From positions 310,001-374,000 of the forward strand of contig BQMF02000415.1 in assembly GCA_027922465.2 (NCBI GenBank): 64,000 bases of DNA. Direction: 5' to 3'. The stretch is from Turritopsis dohrnii (lineage: Eukaryota > Cnidaria > Hydrozoa > Anthoathecata > Oceaniidae). The position numbers and the translations under genes are program-made. The notes under the pieces were generated by a model that did not search any database, was not told the origin of the DNA, and saw only the letters and a list, made by a program, of their open reading frames with translations. Positions 58,277 to 64,000 of the stretch are shown here, in pieces; the stretch's first letter is position 1, and each line of letters opens with the position of its first letter.

Positions 58277-59835
58277 TTTTTCTTACTGTCCAAACCTAGC
58301 GATTTTTTAATCTCGAAGTTCATTGGTTCATACAGCCGCCGTCTCAAAATTCATTGGTGCATAAAGCGCCACTATTACGAAAGGGTGCTAATTAACTTTA
58401 ATAGCGCTAGTTTATTGGCTTGAATTTCCGCCATGTGATCATCCGGGTATTTTTCGACTTCACATTTGCACGCCGTTCGCATAATGGTAGAAGAAACCGA
58501 AGGAACCCACTTAGATTTCCACGTGTTGATTGATCAATATTGAACAGATTTAAAAGAAGATTTAAGGGAGAAAGGGGAGAAATTTATAATTATCTTACAA
58601 TAATTCTACTGCGTTCATTCTTTTCTAAAAACAAGTTCTCAATGTTTTATAAAAACAGTGTGTGAAAAGAATTGCTTTTATTTTTTGGAAAATGTCTGGG
58701 ATTCTTATAAGCCTTTCTAAATACAAAATATCGTTTGTTTCATGTGTGGGCTGTAGTGCTTTTTAAGCTCTGGATACATACAGCTCAGCTCAGTTTCCTC
58801 TTCAGCTCCAACAACATACAAGAATGTTTTGTTTACCCTCTGTCTGTGCATCATTTTATGTTTATGTTTGATGCCTCTCGAGCTATTTTAGCTTATTTAC
58901 TTGTATAGTTCTTGGCTGTATTATCAATGTCTTGAATTAGGAATGGGACTTACTATTTACGTTAGCAAATTGAAACTCAAATTTCTGCTTTCAGTTATGT
59001 TTGCTAATTTTGGTAAGTTTAGGTCATACCTTTCATAATCCTAATCTTTGTTTACTTTTTGTGTTTGGGAAGTCTTAGTAATTATGAAGATTGACCGTAC
59101 ATACGTAATCACTGTGATATCTGAAAGCATATAAATTTGATGTTATATATTTTGTTCATAAAGTTTATTGGAAGTTAATGTAAGTTCCGTATTGTGTCAG
59201 TTATCCTTTTATAATGCCCTGGCATGTATACGTAATTAAAATTTTAATGTTTTTTAAGTTTCTGAACAAACCTTTATAATCTTTTCATGAAATTTAGTTC
59301 AGGTAATGCATGTTTCTAAATTAGATGGCAATGACATATTGTTACTCAAATTAAAGGACAAATTTCTATTTTCAGTTATGTACGTTGATTTTGTATGTAT
59401 ATATATAGATGTATTTTGTATCATTAAAATCTAAGTTTTCGTTTTTGTGCTTGTGAATTAGGAATTCTGTTAGGAAGATTGACAAGACATATTGAATTCA
59501 TAAATTCATAACATTTACATAGACTTACATGCATACTCATTGCCTTATCTGAATTGATCACTGAAATTATTAATATCATTTCGTACCAACAAAATAAAGA
59601 ACATTATGTCATTCAGATATAATCAAGTTTATTGGTGTTTATTGCTATAAAGTTTTGCATTGTGACAATTATGTGTTTTCCAAAGTTTTGGGGAGTACAT
59701 GATCAGGACTTTAATAAATATATATTGCGGAAATGATTAAACCTTTCTTAAACTCCAAAAATGTCATAGTCTTTCTTTTTTCATACTTCAGCTGATTTTG
59801 CAGAAATCCTTATGCCTGCAAGGGCATCTTGTTTC
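58277..59835 (+). mobile_element. Helentron-like dispersed repeat, copy 4
   Basis: It starts with CTTACTGTCCAAACCTAGCG directly after the hairpin end of copy 3 and ends with the same hairpin at about 59,830. It is colinear with copy 1 (25,207-26,635), with indels. No protein frame. Confidence 0.65.
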
Positions 59836-60326
59836 TTTTAAAATGTGTTTTAGAGGTGATTTTAGAGACTTAAAAACGTAAAATTTTCTTTGTCGCCCAA
59901 CCGGTGGGCGACGTTATTCCACTACCTAATATAAAAAAAATTGAACATTAGGCAGCACCACTTTCCAAATGCTTCCGCCGGACATGTGCGAGTGACAATT
60001 TGTACGATTATTATACTTTTATATTATATTTAGCTATATATTATAATTTTCGTTTTCATTGGCTAATACAGGAAAACTCTTCAAATACGCCGTTTTGATT
60101 AGTTGACAAATTCCAAAAAATTCGATCGTTTAATAACGGATTTTTATTATCTTTGTCATTTTATCAAAGAACATTTATTTTGATTTATTTATTTTATTTA
60201 TTTCACAATGGTTCCAGTTATGATGTTTTGGAAACATTATTTTTATTATTATTGTCCCCGCAGTGAGCGTAAGCGAGCGAGGAGGCATAGTAGTTTCACG
60301 AGATAGGTGAATGTCAGTTTCCGATT

Positions 60327-60330
<4 letters not shown>
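59836..60330. other. AT-rich spacer
   Basis: No gene recognised; it contains a short GCGAGCGAGG word at about 60,272. Confidence 0.4.

Positions 60331-60425
<95 letters not shown>
60331..60425. repeat. (CAT)n microsatellite, about 95 bases
   Basis: About 31 ATC/CAT units with one CAC interruption. It gives artefact frames of poly-His on one strand and poly-Asp on the other. Confidence 0.95.
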
Positions 60426-60786
60426 TTCCAACTTTCGTGCTGACGTTACACGGTGGTATACAATTATTAGCTGACTTTGCGTTTTTCCCGTTTCAAAGCA
60501 TAGTACTGTAAGTGGGAGACAGGATGTCTTTTTGTATCTCTTTCCTAATTTATTATTATGATATATTATGTTATTTAAAAAGTTCGTATGCTAAAATAAT
60601 TAAACATTTTTTATATTACTTTTGCGTTTTTTTAGTGAAGTGAACAACAAGGATTTTGAAGCACAGTTTGAAATCTGAAATTTTGCCAAGCAAACATTTT
60701 ATGTTTGTATATGTTGTTTTAGCTCTAAATCTTTCGTTCAATAAATTTTATTCACTGATTTTTGGTGGATCTTGCCATTTTAATTG

Positions 60787-61100
60787 GATTTCTGTGTATG
60801 CAAGAAAGCCATATTACAAATTCTTGTGTTATATTTCTTTCTTGCTATTTTTATGTAAACGTTGGCTATTTTTTGTTTAGAACTAAAGTTTGAAACGCAG
60901 ATTTCTAATGGAATTTTCGCTTTAATATTTTTTTTGAAACAGCGTTTTTTTTCTTTTGGCTCTTACATAATTTCTTTAACAAATTTTACTTTGATTATAA
61001 AATATGTATCCACGTTTCAGTTCACATATTTCTTTTGTTTGTAGCAAACACTTTCTTGTTAAGCCTTACTTACACTTTTTGAAAGGTATATTAGCATCAG
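60787..61100 (+). mobile_element. Helentron-like dispersed repeat, copy 5, partial
   Basis: It starts TTGGATTTCTGTGTATGCAAG and shares the CTCTTACATAATTTCTTTA and TTACTTACACTTTTTGAAAGG blocks with copy 3. The hairpin end is missing. Confidence 0.5.
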
Positions 61101-61336
61101 TGTGACATAGGCCTAAGAGATAACAAAAAGTAACAAAGTTTTGTTTGTTTTTGTTTCCGTTGTATAGGCTTGCGATGTATAGCTTGCTGTGTGTACAAAT
61201 TGGAATGCTTGAGCGCGGGGGCATTTTTAGCTAAAGCTACATGCTAGTTATTAAGATTCCTTATACAGGTTAAAAACTTCAGTACGTAAATATTAAATTA
61301 CAACTGTTATCAATGTTTCACCTGTGTGTGTGAAAA

Positions 61337-61337
<1 letters not shown>

Positions 61338-61367
<30 letters not shown>
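61338..61367. repeat. (TA)n microsatellite
   Basis: About 14 TA units. Confidence 0.9.
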
Positions 61368-61373
<6 letters not shown>

Positions 61374-61526
61374 CGTTAAAAATATAATATTTACATATTT
61401 TTCATAAAAAGTGAAAATATACTTTCCTAAAAACAAAAATCAAACCCTGTGATTGAAAGCAAAGTCCTGTAGGACGTGGGAAATAATATGACAACGTAAA
61501 TTAAATTAATTAAATTAAATTAAATT

Positions 61527-62060
61527 ATTGTAATTCAATTAACACCAACAATGATTTTTATTTTTGTACAATATATTTCGGATCGTCTGATCCATCACCA
61601 GGTATCTAAAAGCGAATAAAAACGGTTAAAAACAGTTACAAATAAAATGTAAAAAATTATTATCGTATACTACACACACGTAAAAAATTTTATAAAACAC
61701 ATCTAATAAAAGAAATCAAAAAGTTGGAGAAATAGAGAAGTCGTGTCTTGGGAATCAGATCTTAATTACCAAAGCACGACTCCTATGCTCATCCTTTGTG
61801 TTCAGAACCGGTTTGAATTCATTAATCATTAGTGCTTCAAGGGTCATTAAATGAAACACAAATCGTGACGTCGTACATAAGATCGTTACACTGTCCATTG
61901 TAAGTTCCACCCCGCATTCCTTGAAATGAACTCCTACAGGACCAGCTCTTCTATGCTCCTTAAGTCGACTGATAATATGATACCTGATGATGGATCAGAC
62001 ACGATCCGAAATATATTGTACAAAAATAAAAACCATTGTTGGTGTTAATTGAATTACAAT
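61527..62060 (-). mobile_element. Penelope-like element 3' fragment between inverted arms
   Basis: About 80-bp inverted arms (61,527-61,606 and 61,979-62,060; TTGGTGTTAATTGAATTACA at the right) flank a GIY-YIG endonuclease coding end. Penelope-like elements are often found with partial terminal repeats in inverted orientation, which fits. ATTAA-rich simple sequence lies on both outer sides. Confidence 0.7.
61755..61985 (-). pseudogene. GIY-YIG endonuclease C-terminus of a Penelope-like element
   Basis: The minus frame reads SRLKEHRRAGPVGVHFKECG, then MDSVTILCTTSRFVFHLMTL and EFKPVLNTKDEHRSRALVIK, ending at a stop at 61,755. Blocks R..EH......V..H...C and LEAL.I...KP.LN.K...RSR.L are those of the C-terminal half of GIY-YIG domains in Penelope-like elements. 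The GIY/YIG strands and the reverse transcriptase are not present: the inverted arm begins where they would be. Confidence 0.7.
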
Positions 62061-63545
62061 ATTTTGTGCCACAATGTTTCTGCCATATAAATTAAATTAA
62101 TTAATTAAATTAAAAACAATTAATTTTATGAAAAAATGCAAGGAGAGCTTGCCGCCACTGTCTGTCTTTTTATTAAATTTTTACTCTTACACAATTAATT
62201 TAATTTAGTAGATATGGTACTTCTCGAAGTTTGTTTTAGTTTGTTTTGTTTTTCTTTCATATTGTCATAATACGATTAGGTATTTTGTATCATTATGCAT
62301 ACGGAATCCTTTAAACAATAAAATCACAGGAAAAATATAATTCAATAGACCACTTGCTTTCTGTAACTCTGATGAAACTCTCTTACAAAATTATACAATC
62401 AAATTTGTATAATGGTTTACAAAAGAAGAAGAGAAAATTGTCAAACTTTTGGAGTAGACATAAAAGCAAATAACTATCAAAGGCAATCAAAAACCAATCT
62501 TTACTAAAACATAAAAACCAAAACATAAAACATAAAACGAAAAGAGTTATAAAATTAAATTTAAGTATTCAGAATAAACATCTCTGATTCAAAAAAACAT
62601 GTTTACACACATATATTAATTTGATAAAAATGACCTTCATAAATCCTAAATGAAAAAAAATATTATGGTAGTGAAAACATACATCCATAACCAAATCACT
62701 ATATAGCTGGAGGTTTTTGTTTTGGCTTGATTTAATTTATAGACTGTTATGTTGGATGTGTTTTGATTTACGTTCATTGTTTGTAATAAAAATTGTCAGA
62801 TGCATTAACTTTTGCAAGACAGTATCAAAACAGCATACGTGATCATGGAATTCATATGTTGTTGTATCAAACGACTATCCAGGGAAGCACATTCAACCAG
62901 ATTATTTCATGTTTGTTTACGTGTCTTAATCCTTTTAATTAAAATATATATATTATACGTAAACAATTGGTTTTCTGAACATCTTTTTGCATATACGATA
63001 TCACGTTTTTATTGGCAGTTTTTGTTATGTACTCTTTGAAATAAATAACTGGTTGTTCTCCACATAAAAATGGTTTCCTTCATATGGCTGTACATCATGT
63101 GTTTCAGTGGGACTATATTATTATCAGGATGCAAAATAAAAATAAATCTTCAGCCTGGCTTTTAATAATGAACTTTTAACTTTGCACTGAAATCACAGAT
63201 TCAATGCTCTACTTTTCCAAGCATGTAATCACCATTCATCATAACGTTGTTATCAACAACAAAAACAAAACGTCTATACATTGATATCGCTTTTTTCTGT
63301 TTTTCTTGTGTTCATTCAAAAATTTTTATTCAAAATTTTTTACAAAACATTAAGGGAAACCTGAACTAAACGACTTAATACCATCATTTAACGTTTTATC
63401 TCTTGAACCATCTTAAAGGTTAGCATACAAAGCTAAAATCTTCCACTGCCTAACTGCCTTGACTGAAAGGAAATGGCGCTACTTCACTGAAGACTGGCCT
63501 CTATTCTTACCTACCTTGGCTAGGCCAAAGTTCAATACTGAACCG
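62061..63545. other. AT-rich stretch, nothing recognised
   Basis: ATTAA repeats near 62,090-62,120. No coding motif found. Confidence 0.4.
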
Positions 63546-63640
63546 AGGTTATAAAAGTGAACGAGGAAAAGGAGAAGGAAATGCCGGTTTTAACATATAT
63601 TTCGCCCTATGGGGAAATATATAAAAATGCAATAACAATA
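63546..63640 (+). repeat. Dispersed repeat, short-tract partner of 47,205-47,405
   Basis: ATAAAAGTGAACGAGGAAAA, GGAGAAGGAAATGCCGG and TTTCGCCCTATGGGGAAATA match the 47.2-kb copy except that the long GAA tract is absent. Confidence 0.8.
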
Positions 63641-64000
63641 AAGAAATGAAACTCATGGTTTGAAATCATGATGTTGATGGTTGGTCAAGAACAGATTATC
63701 CATTTCAAAAATTGTGTCCAGTGTATCTGTGGCACAAAAGAAACACAGTTGGAAGGTATCGGTTTGTTTTCAATTCACATTTTGCAAGTTATTCAACGTT
63801 TGCTTTTCTGTGGCTGGGTATATAGTTCTGTGTTATGTATTGCTTTGTTTTAGGCTATATATATACTTCTTTTATTCTGCATATACAGTATATACTTCTT
63901 TATTATATTGCCATTTGCTTATGCATTAAACTTTCTGCGTGTAAAAACATGATTTTGGTCTTTAGTAGGGCAATTTAAGTGTTGCGATGTTTGTTTGTGT
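63641..64000. other. AT-rich end of window
   Basis: Two overlapping short open frames without motifs; nothing recognised. Confidence 0.4.

Noticed and set aside
60249..60511. Poly-Asp and poly-His open frames
   Set aside because: Pure (CAT)n microsatellite read on two strands; no other coding character.

Overview
The window looks like an AT-rich metazoan genome segment. A cnidarian or another early-branching animal is my best guess, from the mixture of DIRS, Penelope, Helitron/Helentron, pogo and YqaJ relics and from the beta-helix membrane protein. I cannot name the species. There are no bacterial operons. Protein-coding content is sparse and spliced, and most of the window is mobile DNA at different stages of decay. 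Most of the small open frames lie inside repeats or simple-sequence tracts and are not genes.

Layout. 1-1.6 kb: two head-to-tail non-autonomous Helitrons on the minus strand. 3.7-8 kb: a decayed self-synthesising element with DNA polymerase B and possible HUH-protein fragments, split by a mariner-like insertion with very long inverted repeats. 8.6-12 kb: several MITEs. 12,355-15,828: four non-autonomous Helitrons fused end to end at perfect CTAG/TC junctions, the clearest structural oddity of the window. 16-20 kb: a GCGCGC-rich foldback element carrying a nested TIR element with a 5-bp target duplication, a Tc1/mariner transposase fragment, and a 2.4-kb hAT-like element. 20.8-23.3 kb: a complete-ended but internally deleted DIRS retrotransposon with a tyrosine recombinase. 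24-26.6 kb: a foldback element and a Helentron-like repeat.

27,783-32,693 holds the best host gene: a two-exon gene for a roughly 1,113-residue secretory-pathway membrane protein (signal peptide, beta-helix ectodomain, cysteine-rich stalk, multipass membrane domain). Its intron contains a Helentron-like repeat copy with a tRNA-Asn-like sequence. 34-37 kb: a non-LTR reverse transcriptase tail and a decayed YqaJ-type exonuclease gene. 38.2-38.8 kb: an unrecognised open frame. 42.3-46.5 kb: a decayed autonomous Helentron (helicase plus endonuclease) with an internal inversion. 48.7-49.3 kb: a pogo transposase tail and a HIRAN-like fragment. 51,090-52,206: a two-exon gene for a type II membrane protein, probably glycosyltransferase-like. 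52-57 kb: hAT-like, pogo and CCCAGCGGGCAC-ended elements. 57-61 kb: further copies of the Helentron-like repeat. 61.5-62.1 kb: a Penelope-like fragment with a GIY-YIG domain between inverted arms.

The two intact genes show no functional link to each other. Calls rest on reading motifs, terminal repeats, target-site duplications and splice signals by eye; no database search was run.
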